A stretch of 64,000 bases of DNA from JAUIAI01 sp045106815 (GTDB lineage Bacteria; Pseudomonadota; Gammaproteobacteria; Burkholderiales; Burkholderiaceae_E): the NCBI GenBank assembly GCA_045106815.1, contig JBGCFG010000057.1, forward strand, positions 107,367 through 171,366. The letters are read 5' to 3'. The notes under the pieces were generated by a model. The model had not been told where the DNA came from. It was given only the letters and a program-made list of their open reading frames with translations, and ran no database searches. Below, piece after piece: positions 43,215-52,882 of this stretch (its first letter is position 1; each line of letters starts with the position of its first letter). The position numbers and the translations under genes were made by a program.

Positions 43215-45289
43215 TGGCTGAGCATTCAAAGGTCCGAGTCGCAGTTGATATTGGTGGCACCTTCACTGACCTTCATCTTCATGATCCGCGCAATGGCGTG
43301 ACAATTGCCTGGAAAACACCGAGCACGCCGGATGACCCGTCAATTGGTCTGATCAAAGGGCTCAAAGAAGTCAGCGCTGCTGCCGGTCTCGCACCCAGCC
43401 AGATCGGGCTGATTCTGCACGGCTCAACGATTGCCACGAACGCCGTACTTGAACGAAAGCTACCGCGCGGCGCCCTGATCACCACGCAGGGCTTTCGTGA
43501 TGTGCTTGAAATTGGCCGGCACATTCGGCGCGATGTCTACACGTTAAAGGCAGAGCCTCGAGCACTGTTGATTCCAAGACAACACCGTCACGAAGTGCGT
43601 GAACGGGTGACTGCGAATGGAAATATCGAAACGCCGCTAAATGAGTCTGACGTGCAGGGCGTCCTGGCCAAGTTGCGTGAAGAGGCGATTGAGACGGTGG
43701 CCATCATGTTTTTGCATGGTTACCGAAACCCGGTTCACGAGCAAAGGGTGGCGCAGATGATTCGCGAGCAGGCCCCTGAGTTATCGGTAGCCACCTCATT
43801 TGAATCCAGCCCCGAGATTCGCGAATTCGAGCGCGTTTCCACGACAGTATTGAATGCGCTGCTCAGGCCTGTCATCTCGGGCTACCTTGAGAGGGTATCG
43901 AGCCGGCTTGAGGGGGCTGACATTTCGGCGGCACTTTATCTTGTGCAATCCAATGGTGGCCTGGCAACGCCGGCTGATGCCGCTGCACTACCGGCCAAGC
44001 TCCTGCTCAGTGGACCGGCCGGTGGCGCAATGGCGATGGCGGCACTCGCGCAGCGTCACGACATCGGTAATCTGGTTGGATTTGATATGGGCGGTACCAG
44101 TTCTGATATCTCAGTTGTACGCGAAGGCCGGATCGGCGAAACGGCCGAGTCTTCCATTGATGGTCTACCGGTTCGCCTGCCGATGGTTGAAGTGCGCACA
44201 ATTGGTGCTGGCGGCGGCAGCCTCGCACGCGTTGAATCCGGGGCGCTGCGGGTAGGGCCTCAAAGCGCTGGCGCACAGCCTGGCCCGGCCTGTTATTCGC
44301 GTGGCGGGCAGGCACCTACCGTCACCGATGCCAACGCCGCACTGGGCCGAATTGATGCGCAGGGCTTTCGAACCGGCGGTATGACGCTGAATGTTCAGGC
44401 GGCACGTGATGCGCTCGATCAGCATATTGCAACGCCGCTCGGAATGACTGAGTCGGCGAGCGCTGAAGGCGTATTGGATGTGGCGACAGCTCACATGGCT
44501 GGCGCTATTCGGCTGAGCTTGTTCGAGAAAGGCGCTGACCCGAGCGATTTTGCGCTCGCCCCGTTTGGCGGCGCGGCCGGGCTTCATGCCTGTGCGGTTG
44601 CCAGCGAACTGGGCATGAGTGAAATCATCTTCCCTATGCATGCGTCCACCTTGTCGGCGCTCGGTATTCTCAATGCCGACCTGCGATATGACTTACTGCA
44701 ATCTCAGTTATTGCCGGCGGTGGAGAAAAGTCTCAATGCACTGATTGATGCTGTCGCAACGCTGCGCGATCAGGCGAATCAGCTGCTTCAATCGGCCAGT
44801 ATGGCGGCTGACACACGGCGTATCGAATTCAGTTGTGATGTCCGTTATCGGGGTCAGGCGTTTGAACTTAACACTCGTTGGCCAGAACTGGACGCAGGCG
44901 CTGTCCCCGAGGCGGCCTCGCTCAATGCGCTCATCGATCATTTTCACGATCAACATGAATTGCTCTATGCTTACTGTGAGCGTCAGGACCCAGTAGAAAT
45001 AGTTGCGGTTCGGGCAATGGCTATTGGTGTGCTCGATAAGCCAGACAGACCGCTTGGACCACGGGCACCCGATGCGGCAGAGTCAACGCAACGGTCTATT
45101 GTCTTGTCGGGTCAGCAGATCAAGGTGCCTGTTTACCGACGAGAAGCATTGAAACCCAATGAGCCACCAATCTCCGGGCCTTTGGTACTTGAAGAAGATT
45201 TCACGGTGTTGATCGTTGAGCCGGGCTGGCAGGTGAGGGTGCTTGATCAGGGTGATGTGCACTGCTTTCGGGCAGGAGAGGTGAAATGA
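43214..45289 (+). CDS. Hydantoinase/oxoprolinase family protein, subunit A
   Basis: A 691-residue HyuA/5-oxoprolinase alpha-type subunit. The nucleotide-binding start is VDIGGTFTDLHLHD (about 11-24), the second phosphate motif FDMGGTSSDISVV (about 292) and IGAGGGSLARVESGALRVGP after it. Such proteins hydrolyse cyclic amide or lactam bonds, often with ATP, in complex with subunit B. It overlaps the upstream gene by one base and hyuB by four. Which ring compound it opens cannot be told. Confidence 0.9.
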   Translation: MAEHSKVRVAVDIGGTFTDLHLHDPRNGVTIAWKTPSTPDDPSIGLIKGLKEVSAAAGLAPSQIGLILHGSTIATNAVLERKLPRGALITTQGFRDVLEIGRHIRRDVYTLKAEPRALLIPRQHRHEVRERVTANGNIETPLNESDVQGVLAKLREEAIETVAIMFLHGYRNPVHEQRVAQMIREQAPELSVATSFESSPEIREFERVSTTVLNALLRPVISGYLERVSSRLEGADISAALYLVQSNGGLATPADAAALPAKLLLSGPAGGAMAMAALAQRHDIGNLVGFDMGGTSSDISVVREGRIGETAESSIDGLPVRLPMVEVRTIGAGGGSLARVESGALRVGPQSAGAQPGPACYSRGGQAPTVTDANAALGRIDAQGFRTGGMTLNVQAARDALDQHIATPLGMTESASAEGVLDVATAHMAGAIRLSLFEKGADPSDFALAPFGGAAGLHACAVASELGMSEIIFPMHASTLSALGILNADLRYDLLQSQLLPAVEKSLNALIDAVATLRDQANQLLQSASMAADTRRIEFSCDVRYRGQAFELNTRWPELDAGAVPEAASLNALIDHFHDQHELLYAYCERQDPVEIVAVRAMAIGVLDKPDRPLGPRAPDAAESTQRSIVLSGQQIKVPVYRREALKPNEPPISGPLVLEEDFTVLIVEPGWQVRVLDQGDVHCFRAGEVK

Positions 45290-46935
45290 AACCGCATCTG
45301 ATTGACCCCGTTAGGTTGGAAGTGATTCGCAATTCGCTGATTGCGGGCGCGGAAGAAATGAACGTTTCTATCTGGAGAACGGCGCGGTCAACCGTCGTTC
45401 GCGAGACGCTTGACTACTCAACCGCACTGTTCAGTGGCGATGGGCAGGCCGTCGCCCAGTCGACCCGCATACCAGTACACCTAAACAGCATGTCAGTCTG
45501 CTTGAGCGACATCGTCGATCATCACCTGCCGCTTGATCAGTGGCGCGATGGCGACGTCATTTTGACGAATGACCCCTATTGCGGGGGGCAGCATCTGCCG
45601 GACTTTGTTGTGTTTCGCCCGGTCTTTGTCGACGGCCAGCGCATTGCGATTTCGGCCGCCATCGTTCACCACATTGATGTTGGCGGCGGCGCCGCGGGGA
45701 GTTACTACGCGGGCGCACGTGAGATCTTTCAGGAAGGCTTGCGAATTCCCCCTGTGAAGCTGGTCGAAGGGGGGCGCAGCAATGAGGCGGTGATCGCGAT
45801 CATCCGGCAAAACAGTCGCGAGCCAGAAAAAATTATTGGAGACCTGCGCGCGCAGACAGCCTCCCTTGCTGTCGGTGTCCGGGCCATCGAACGTCTGGCC
45901 AAGCGGTATGACGCGGATACGATTGCGCACGCGATGTCGGCAATTGTTGACCAGTCTGAAGCGCACATGCGCTCGGCCATCCTGGCCATTCCCGATGGCA
46001 CCTATGTGTTCAAAGACTACGTCGATGACGATGGCCAAACAACCCGAGACATTAAAATCGTCGCGCGCATCGATATTAAGGGTGAAGAGTGCGTCGTCGA
46101 CTTGTCAGAGTCTGCCGATCAGGCGCCAGGGCCTGTCAACTGCACACTGAATATGGCGCGCTCTGGGGTGTATTGCGCTTTACTGAGTGCAGCTGATGGC
46201 TCAGTCATGGCAAACTCCGGCGCCTATCGGCCGATCAAGGTTGTTAGTCGCCCCGGCAGTATTGTTAGCTGCCTGGAACCGGCTCCGGTGGCAAATCGCA
46301 TGGCGACGGGTCACCGAGTCGTGACGACAGTACTGGGTGCGCTTGCGCAGGCAGTCCCCGATCGCATCCCCGCCGCCTACTATGGCGTGTCTTATGTGGC
46401 CGCGCTATCAGCGCCGGATCGTTTCGAGCCTAACCAGAGACGGGTTTACTTTGAAATCGAAGTCGGTGGCTGGGGCGGGCACCCTCAAGGCGATGGCGCG
46501 AGCGCGTATTCAGCGGGTTTTCACAACCTTGCCAACTCACCGCTTGAGATGTGCGAATCGCTTTTTCCCATCACCTTTACTCAGTATGGGTTCATCGAAA
46601 ACAGCGGTGGCGACGGGCAGTTTCGGGGCGGTCTTGGTCTGGCCAGAGAGTGGCGGTTGGAAGCAGACTCTGGCGTTCTGTCGGGCAGCTTCGAAAGGTT
46701 CAGCCACCCTCCTTATGGCCTTAACGGCGGCTCGCCAGGTTCACTCGGTCGCTTTGTCCATATCAAGGCCGGGCAGGCAAGTGAATTGCCCTCAAAAGTC
46801 TCCGGTATTGAACTGACCAAAGGCGACAGAGTCAGACTGGAAACGTCTGGTGGTGGCGGTTGGGGTAACCCGGCAGATCGAACAAGTCAAAGCAGGGTTG
46901 ATGACCAATTGGCTGGCTACACGACGATCCTGTAG
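45286..46935 (+). CDS. Hydantoinase B/oxoprolinase family protein
   Basis: A 549-residue HyuB-type subunit: LEVIRNSLIAGAEEMNVSIW at the start, GDVILTNDPYCGGQHLPD (about 89-106) with conserved metal or substrate residues, and a C-terminal GGDGQFRGGLGLAREW motif. Expected to form a complex with subunit A, to which it is translationally coupled (ATGA). The last 20 residues are variable. A dyad follows within the gap to the adaptor gene. Confidence 0.9.
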   Translation: MKPHLIDPVRLEVIRNSLIAGAEEMNVSIWRTARSTVVRETLDYSTALFSGDGQAVAQSTRIPVHLNSMSVCLSDIVDHHLPLDQWRDGDVILTNDPYCGGQHLPDFVVFRPVFVDGQRIAISAAIVHHIDVGGGAAGSYYAGAREIFQEGLRIPPVKLVEGGRSNEAVIAIIRQNSREPEKIIGDLRAQTASLAVGVRAIERLAKRYDADTIAHAMSAIVDQSEAHMRSAILAIPDGTYVFKDYVDDDGQTTRDIKIVARIDIKGEECVVDLSESADQAPGPVNCTLNMARSGVYCALLSAADGSVMANSGAYRPIKVVSRPGSIVSCLEPAPVANRMATGHRVVTTVLGALAQAVPDRIPAAYYGVSYVAALSAPDRFEPNQRRVYFEIEVGGWGGHPQGDGASAYSAGFHNLANSPLEMCESLFPITFTQYGFIENSGGDGQFRGGLGLAREWRLEADSGVLSGSFERFSHPPYGLNGGSPGSLGRFVHIKAGQASELPSKVSGIELTKGDRVRLETSGGGGWGNPADRTSQSRVDDQLAGYTTIL

Positions 46936-46940
46936 GTACT

Positions 46941-46954
46941 TAGTCTGTAGACTA
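46941..46954. promoter_or_regulatory. Dyad TAGTCT-GT-AGACTA before the RND adaptor gene
   Basis: A perfect 6-bp dyad with a two-base spacer, eight bases before the adaptor ATG and five after the hyuB stop. It could be an operator or an mRNA hairpin over the ribosome site; no other ribosome site is visible there. Confidence 0.4.
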
Positions 46955-46961
46955 TCCAACA

Positions 46962-48068
46962 ATGAGACTTTACGTTGCGGTTCGACCGCCATTCTTCTGC
47001 ACCTGGTGCCTGGTCCTGGTGATTGCATTGCTGACCTGGGGAAAGGCTGCATCTGCCCAGTCACCAGGCTCACCAATCGTCGTGGCCCAGGCGCGTGAGG
47101 TGGCTGCTGTCGAAACTATCCGGTTGCCTGGCACTGTCGTGGCGACGCGCGTGTCGCGTCTGTCCACCGCCATTGGCGGACTCGTTCAGTCTATCGGCTT
47201 CGATCTTGGCGATCGCGTCGAAGCTGGCGACACCATTTTGAAACTCGACGATAGTCTTGCCAGGCATGCGCTGGATCAGGCCGCGGCAGCAGTCGAGGAA
47301 GCGCAGGCCGACGCGGCGGAGAAAAGAAGGCTATACCGAATTGGTCGTAACCTCACCAAGCGCGGCGTTATCACCCAGGACCAACTCGATGCACGCGCCG
47401 CCGACATGCGTATGGCGCAGGCCGTGGTCAAGCGTCTCCGCGCCGACGAATCAGCCCAAAACGAGTTGCTGCAGCGTCATAGCATTGTTGCGCCATTCAC
47501 CGGGGTGATCGCATCACGCGATACCGAAATGGGCGAGTGGGTAGCGCCAGGCACGCAGATCGTTGAACTGGTGGCGGATAACGATGTTGCCGTTGATGTC
47601 TCCCTGCCGCAGGAATTTGTCGCATCAATGCAGAGCGACGTCTCGATTGCGCTAAGTATCAATGCGCTTGCGGGCCAGCGCTTCCCGGCGGGCCGGACTG
47701 CGTTGTCGCCAACCGGTGACGCCACGACACGATCCTTTCTCTTGCGCATTGAACCGCAGGCCGATGACATCGGATTGGCACCAGGCATGTCGGCTCAGGC
47801 GCTCATTTCGTTTGCTGCTGGCGAGTCGGTGATTGCCATTCCACGCGATGCCCTGATCCGGCAACCGGATGGCAGCACCACGGTCTGGGTCATCGAGGAT
47901 ACCGGTGAACAACCAACGGTCTCATCGCGCGAGGTCATCTCGGGGCGCGCGAATGGCAACAGCATCCGTATTACAAGCGGATTGCAGGCCGGCGAAAGAG
48001 TCGTGGTTCGCGGCAATGAATCGTTGCAGGCGGGTCAGCCGGTTCGAGTCGTTGGTCATGACAAATAG
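46962..48068 (+). CDS. RND efflux periplasmic adaptor (membrane fusion protein)
   Basis: A 368-residue HlyD-type adaptor. The N-terminus is a signal segment (LVLVIALLTWGKAASAQ). The lipoyl half-motifs flank an alpha-helical hairpin (about 85-150), then IVAPFTGVIASRDTEMGEWV, and a beta-barrel follows. It bridges the inner-membrane pump and an outer-membrane channel. No channel gene is present, so one is supplied from elsewhere. It leads the RND permease by 66 nt. Confidence 0.9.
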   Translation: MRLYVAVRPPFFCTWCLVLVIALLTWGKAASAQSPGSPIVVAQAREVAAVETIRLPGTVVATRVSRLSTAIGGLVQSIGFDLGDRVEAGDTILKLDDSLARHALDQAAAAVEEAQADAAEKRRLYRIGRNLTKRGVITQDQLDARAADMRMAQAVVKRLRADESAQNELLQRHSIVAPFTGVIASRDTEMGEWVAPGTQIVELVADNDVAVDVSLPQEFVASMQSDVSIALSINALAGQRFPAGRTALSPTGDATTRSFLLRIEPQADDIGLAPGMSAQALISFAAGESVIAIPRDALIRQPDGSTTVWVIEDTGEQPTVSSREVISGRANGNSIRITSGLQAGERVVVRGNESLQAGQPVRVVGHDK

Positions 48069-48134
48069 AACTTCCGTCATACCGGCTACCCACCTGATCG
48101 CGCCGGGGCTCGACTTAATCGCCGGAACCTCTTC

Positions 48135-51100
48135 ATGCTAGGGCAGATGGTTCGTCGGGGGACGCTCGTCACCGTCTGCTTTCTGATCCTGTCGGTAGTC
48201 GGCGTGGTTGCCGCTCTGCAAACGCCTGTGCAGATGATTCCAGATCTGGACGTTCGCACGATCTCGGTCAGAACTCAATGGCCAGGCGCGAGCCCGCAGG
48301 ACGTTGAGAGCGAAGTGCTCATCGAGCAGGAAGAGTTCTTGCGGCGGGTACCCAATCTGTCTCGGCTGACCGCTGTGGCAGAGTCGGGCGAAGCGACGAT
48401 TGAACTGGAATTTCCGTTTGACACTGATGTAACGGCGGCGCTGCTCGCTGTGAACAATGCGCTGAACCAGGTGCCCGCGTATCCGGAAACCGTCCGCCGC
48501 CCGCAGGTCGTCGCGAGTGCTTTTTCCAGCAATTCATTCATGTTTTTCCGAGTGTCCCCTTTGCCGGGTAATCCGCAATCGGTCGACATGGATCTCATCG
48601 CTGATTTCGTCGATCGAAACGTACGCTCGCGGATGGAGTCGGTGCCTGGCGTGTCCAATGTTGGCCTGTTTGGCAGTGCAGATCGGCAGATTCAGGTATG
48701 GCTCGATCGGGATGCACTCAACGACCGGGGGTTGACGCTGACCCAGGTGAGAGAGGTTTTGCGTGCGAGAAACCGCGACCTCTCTGCGGGCGACATCGAC
48801 CAGGGTAAGCGCCGCTATGTGTTACGCACTATCGGCCGTTTCGAGGATGTCCAGGCGCTGTCTGGCCTCATTCTTCAACGGCAGGGCGATGCGATCACAC
48901 GCCTGGGTGATGTGGCGAGAATAGTGCTCGATCATGCCGAGCCAACCGAGCGCACGACAGTCAATGGCCAGCCAGTGCTGATCATGCCGGTACGCCGCGA
49001 GGCTGGCGCCAATGTGATTCAGATCAAGCAGGCACTGCTCGATCGCGTGCCGCAGATTAACCAGGAGGTGCTTGAGCCGGTGGGCCTGACACTGGCATTG
49101 ACCGCCGATGATGTGGGCTATGTGCAGGCATCGCTCCAGAATGTGTGGGTCAACCTGGCACTGGGCGCGGCCTTGGCCACGCTGGTCATGTTCGCCTTTT
49201 TGCGCTCGGGCCGCACCACCTTGATCGGTGTTATCGGCATTCCGCTATGCACGGTTGCGGCTGTTCTCGGGCTTGCTATGACGGGCCGTACTATCAATGT
49301 CATTTCATTGGCAGGTGTGGCCTTTGCGTTAGGCATGACCCTGGACAACTCAATCGTGGTGCTCGACAGTATCGATCGCCGGCGGCGCGAAGGGCTGGAT
49401 CGTCTGCGCGCGGCCATCGACGGGGTGTACGACGTTTGGCCCGCGCTGCTGGCGTCAACCGCCACAACTGTGTTGGTCTTTCTGCCTGTGATTTTCATTC
49501 GGGAGGAAGCCGGGCAACTCTACTCTGACGTTGCCATTGCTATCTGTGCAGCAATCGTCGCGTCGATGGTCGTGGCGATGACCATCGTGCCGTCAGCCAG
49601 CGCGCACATCACGCAGTTTGGCCCGCATGCCAACGATGGGCGAACTGGCGTTACGGGTCTAAATCTGAGGGGGCGACTGGAGAAAGGACTGGCCTGGCTA
49701 ACGCGCAGCGCGGTGCGATCCTTAGCCTGTGTCCTGGTCACGCTTGTGGCGAGCGGCTTTGTTTTTCTTGTGCTGACGCCGCCAGCTTCCTATCTGCCTG
49801 AAGGTGAAGAGCCCAAGACTTTCGCTTCAATGAGCGCGCCAGCCGGTTACAACCTGTCGACCATGCAAGCGATTGCCGATGAACTCGAGGCGTATTTTCT
49901 CCCATTCGTCGCCGGCAACGAGTCCGGACGTGTCGACCCCGCACAAGCCAGCGACGATGTTGTCCCACCGATTCGCTACCTGATCGTGCGCACGACGAGC
50001 ACTCGGATTCGCATCATTGCCGAGACCGTAGACCCGGCGCGTCTGGGTGAGCTTATGCAGGCGCTTAGCAAGCAATTCAGAACCTATCCGGATATGCGGG
50101 CGTTCGCCACGCGAGGCTCCATCATTTCCAGCAATGACGGCGGTACCCGAAGTATTAATGTGGAGCTCTCGGGAGCAGACTTGCCTGCACTGTATGCCTC
50201 GGCCGAGGCGGTGTTCCAGCGAGCGGGCGAGGTGTTCGTCAAACCCAGGATACGAGCGACACCGTCTACCCGATCATTGTCGCAACCAATGGTGGAGGTA
50301 CGTCCCGATTGGGAGCGTGCTGCTCAGTTGGGGCTGACCCCGGAAGACTTGGGCCTGACCGTCTCGATTGTGACTGATGGCGCGTTCGCCGATGAGTTCT
50401 ATCGGGGCGACGAGAAGATCGATATCTTTCTGCATACAGAGTCCGGGCAAGGTGGCAGCCTGGATGACATCGCCAATTTGCAGCTTTATACACCCAGTGG
50501 TGTTGTGCCCCTTCGTTCAGTGGCGCAGGTGTTCGAAACAGTGGCCACTGGCACGATTCGGCGAGTCAATGGCGCGCGAACCCTTACGGTCAATATTATT
50601 CCCCCGGATGACGTGGCGCTTGAAACAGGTGTGCAAAAGGTGCGCGACGAACTTGTGGCTGTGCTGCAGCGGGATGGGCGACTCGCGCCGGGTGTGTCAG
50701 TCGACATTGCTGGCGCGAGCGACCAGCTCGAAGCAACCCGACAATCATTGATGGGCAATTACGCGATTGCCGTGATCATTGTGTACCTGTTGCTCGTGGC
50801 GATTCTGACTCACTGGGGGTATCCATTGCTGATAATGGCCACGCTTCCGATGGGCATGGCAGGCGGCATTCTCGGCCTGCTGGCGCTTAACAAGATGGGT
50901 GAATGGCAATCGGTGTTGGGCCTGCCGACGTTTAGCCAGCCGTTCGACATGATCTCGATGCTCGGCTTCCTGATTCTGATGGGCACTGTCGTGAATAACC
51001 CCATACTGGTGGTGACCCGGATCATGCAGAACCTAAAAGACCCGGGCGTCGACATTGGCAGAGCCGTAACTGAAGCAACTGTCTCGCGTCTGCGACCCAT

Positions 51101-51350
51101 TGCCATGACCACCGTCACAACACTGTGTGGGCTAGCGCCCCTGGTATTCTGGGGCGGCGCGGGTACCGAACTCTATCGCGGTGTGGGTGCGATCGTCATG
51201 GCTGGCTTGCTGGGGTCAGCGATCGTGTCGGTGACTTTTTTGCCTGCGCTGGCTGCGTTCGTATTGCGGGGGCGAGAGCGGATGAGGTCGGTGGTTACGA
51301 GTACTTCTGTTAAACAAGTCGGTGACTCTGGGGAAATCAATCAGCGCTAG
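48135..51350 (+). CDS. RND efflux transporter permease
   Basis: A 1071-residue inner-membrane proton-driven pump of the AcrB-like superfamily with two repeats of six helices. Typical features: VQMIPDLDVRTISVRTQWPG near the N-terminus, GVAFALGMTLDNSIVVLDSI in helix 4 with an acidic proton relay, and a second-half helix with LGFLILMGTVVNNPILVV. By similarity it is the HAE type (drugs or organic compounds), but metals cannot be excluded. The last part of its coding region (50751-50876 and 51155 onward) is nearly identical to a remnant at 59064-59349. Confidence 0.92.
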   Translation: MLGQMVRRGTLVTVCFLILSVVGVVAALQTPVQMIPDLDVRTISVRTQWPGASPQDVESEVLIEQEEFLRRVPNLSRLTAVAESGEATIELEFPFDTDVTAALLAVNNALNQVPAYPETVRRPQVVASAFSSNSFMFFRVSPLPGNPQSVDMDLIADFVDRNVRSRMESVPGVSNVGLFGSADRQIQVWLDRDALNDRGLTLTQVREVLRARNRDLSAGDIDQGKRRYVLRTIGRFEDVQALSGLILQRQGDAITRLGDVARIVLDHAEPTERTTVNGQPVLIMPVRREAGANVIQIKQALLDRVPQINQEVLEPVGLTLALTADDVGYVQASLQNVWVNLALGAALATLVMFAFLRSGRTTLIGVIGIPLCTVAAVLGLAMTGRTINVISLAGVAFALGMTLDNSIVVLDSIDRRRREGLDRLRAAIDGVYDVWPALLASTATTVLVFLPVIFIREEAGQLYSDVAIAICAAIVASMVVAMTIVPSASAHITQFGPHANDGRTGVTGLNLRGRLEKGLAWLTRSAVRSLACVLVTLVASGFVFLVLTPPASYLPEGEEPKTFASMSAPAGYNLSTMQAIADELEAYFLPFVAGNESGRVDPAQASDDVVPPIRYLIVRTTSTRIRIIAETVDPARLGELMQALSKQFRTYPDMRAFATRGSIISSNDGGTRSINVELSGADLPALYASAEAVFQRAGEVFVKPRIRATPSTRSLSQPMVEVRPDWERAAQLGLTPEDLGLTVSIVTDGAFADEFYRGDEKIDIFLHTESGQGGSLDDIANLQLYTPSGVVPLRSVAQVFETVATGTIRRVNGARTLTVNIIPPDDVALETGVQKVRDELVAVLQRDGRLAPGVSVDIAGASDQLEATRQSLMGNYAIAVIIVYLLLVAILTHWGYPLLIMATLPMGMAGGILGLLALNKMGEWQSVLGLPTFSQPFDMISMLGFLILMGTVVNNPILVVTRIMQNLKDPGVDIGRAVTEATVSRLRPIAMTTVTTLCGLAPLVFWGGAGTELYRGVGAIVMAGLLGSAIVSVTFLPALAAFVLRGRERMRSVVTSTSVKQVGDSGEINQR

Positions 51351-51404
51351 ATTCAAAGCGTTTGGGGTAGAGAAGTCGGGATCTACCATCAGTAAGCAAA
51401 CCTT

Positions 51405-51428
51405 CGCCCCCGCGCAGTGGCGGGGGCG
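51405..51428. terminator. Hairpin between convergent genes
   Basis: A perfect 9-bp GC-rich stem (CGCCCCCGC/GCGGGGGCG, 6-nt loop) between the RND permease and the convergent anchor-protein gene. No T-run follows on either side, so its strength as terminator is uncertain. Confidence 0.5.
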
Positions 51429-51436
51429 TGAGTGGC

Positions 51437-52063
51437 TTATTTGTCTCGTTTGATTTGTTGGAAATCTCCTCGAACACGAAGTGTGACGGTGACGTCTTTA
51501 CGATTTCGACTGCGCCAGAACCAGCCATGATTGCCGGTGAATGCCGCCTTGATCGTGCCTTCGTCGCCTTCGACGCCACGACCTTTCTCGTAGCTAATCG
51601 ATTTGCCACCTCCGTCACCGTGCAAATCGAAGTTCACTTTGCCCCCTTCAACCGACCAGAGAAACTGTGCCTCAGCGTTCTCGTTCATGACCAGTTTGAT
51701 TTCAGTGCCTTCGCCTGGACTCAGCTTGAACGACAGGGTTTCTTTCCAAGCGGGTTTATCACTTTGTGCCTGAGCGTTGCTGATGAACACGTTCAGGAGT
51801 TCGTTCAGTAAACTCGACTTGTCGTCGTCCTTTGTCTCCGTTTGGTGATCCTGTGCTGCTTCTTTGGCGAGCTGCGCTTTGATCTCGCCCATCTCAGTAA
51901 GCCCCAGGACATTTCCGATGCGGGTCGGGTCAACTCCATACTCGGCTGGCAAAACTACAGTTATCAGGATGACCAATGCGGCGACGGCCGCGATGATGGT
52001 GGACTTGATCAAACGCGCCGTGCTTGGCAACTCGTCGGCGGTCGGTTTTTGTGCGTTATACAT
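51437..52063 (-). CDS. Putative transmembrane anchor protein
   Basis: A 208-residue protein with one N-terminal membrane helix (about 18-37) after a short cytoplasmic part, then a polar stretch and a periplasmic beta-rich domain (WKETLSFKLSPGEGTEIKLV; later FTGNHGWFWRSRNRKDVTVT). It resembles small proteins annotated as transmembrane anchor beside HupE-type genes. ATG 52063 has GGAGA six bases upstream. It is the last gene of a three-gene unit with hupE-like and His-rich genes. Role unknown; metal handling is inferred from context. Confidence 0.65.
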   Translation of the reverse strand: MYNAQKPTADELPSTARLIKSTIIAAVAALVILITVVLPAEYGVDPTRIGNVLGLTEMGEIKAQLAKEAAQDHQTETKDDDKSSLLNELLNVFISNAQAQSDKPAWKETLSFKLSPGEGTEIKLVMNENAEAQFLWSVEGGKVNFDLHGDGGGKSISYEKGRGVEGDEGTIKAAFTGNHGWFWRSRNRKDVTVTLRVRGDFQQIKRDK

Positions 52064-52080
52064 ATCGATTCTCCAAATGT

Positions 52081-52809
52081 TTATCGAGTGACAAAGTAGC
52101 CCGTGAGCTGCATGCCAATCAGAATGAAACCGGCGGACATCATCACGACGTTGGCGGTGTATGCCTGGTTCCAAAAGCCAGCGGTTCGCCGCCAGTAGCC
52201 CATTGCAATCACGATGAGCAGTAGGGCCAGGATTTGCCCAATTTCCACGCCTACATTGAACGCGAGCAGATTAGGGAGCAGTCCATCCTCGGCAATCTCG
52301 TACTCCAGGATTTTGGTTGCCAGGCCTAAACCGTGAAACAGCCCGAAGATCAGAGTGGCCGCCTTGGTGTTGGGCTGAAAGCCAAACCAGCGTTGATACG
52401 CTCCCAGGTTATCGAGCGCTTTGTACACGACTGACAGACCAATAATGGCGTCAATCAGGTAGGCGCTGACCCCCCAGTTGAAATAGACACCCAGGAGCAT
52501 CGTTGTGGAATGACCGATTGCAAACAGGGTCACGTAGACCGCGATATGCTGCAGGCGGTAAAGAAAGAACACGACGCCAAACAAGAACAGGATGTGGTCA
52601 TATCCCGTGATCATGTGCTTGGCGCCCAAGTAGGTGAAGGGGACGAGGTGGACGCCCCAAATCTCCATGATGTAGCCCTTATCGCCTGCAGCGATCGCAT
52701 GGGCAAGGGCGAGGTTAGTGCTTAGCAGGAGCGCTGCTCCGATAAGCATGGCGAGGAGAAGCCGCGTTGCTGGTGAACGCAACCACCCTCCGTGAAAGAT
52801 TGGCATCAT
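52081..52809 (-). CDS. HupE/UreJ family metal permease
   Basis: A membrane protein of about 243 residues with a signal-like first helix and six further helices. KHMITGYDHILFLFGVVFF carries the HupE His-x-x-x-Gly-x-Asp-His motif, and HSTTMLLGVYFNWGV and GVEIGQILALLLIV follow. HupE/UreJ proteins move nickel or cobalt ions; copper or another metal is possible for this subgroup. ATG 52809 is preferred because a signal segment starts there. It is read with the His-rich and anchor genes. Confidence 0.8.
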   Translation of the reverse strand: MMPIFHGGWLRSPATRLLLAMLIGAALLLSTNLALAHAIAAGDKGYIMEIWGVHLVPFTYLGAKHMITGYDHILFLFGVVFFLYRLQHIAVYVTLFAIGHSTTMLLGVYFNWGVSAYLIDAIIGLSVVYKALDNLGAYQRWFGFQPNTKAATLIFGLFHGLGLATKILEYEIAEDGLLPNLLAFNVGVEIGQILALLLIVIAMGYWRRTAGFWNQAYTANVVMMSAGFILIGMQLTGYFVTR

Positions 52810-52882
52810 TCGCGAATGGTTCCAAGTAGTTGAGAGAATGGTTTCAAACGGGCCGCCCAGCCGCTGGCAGGACGACATCACC

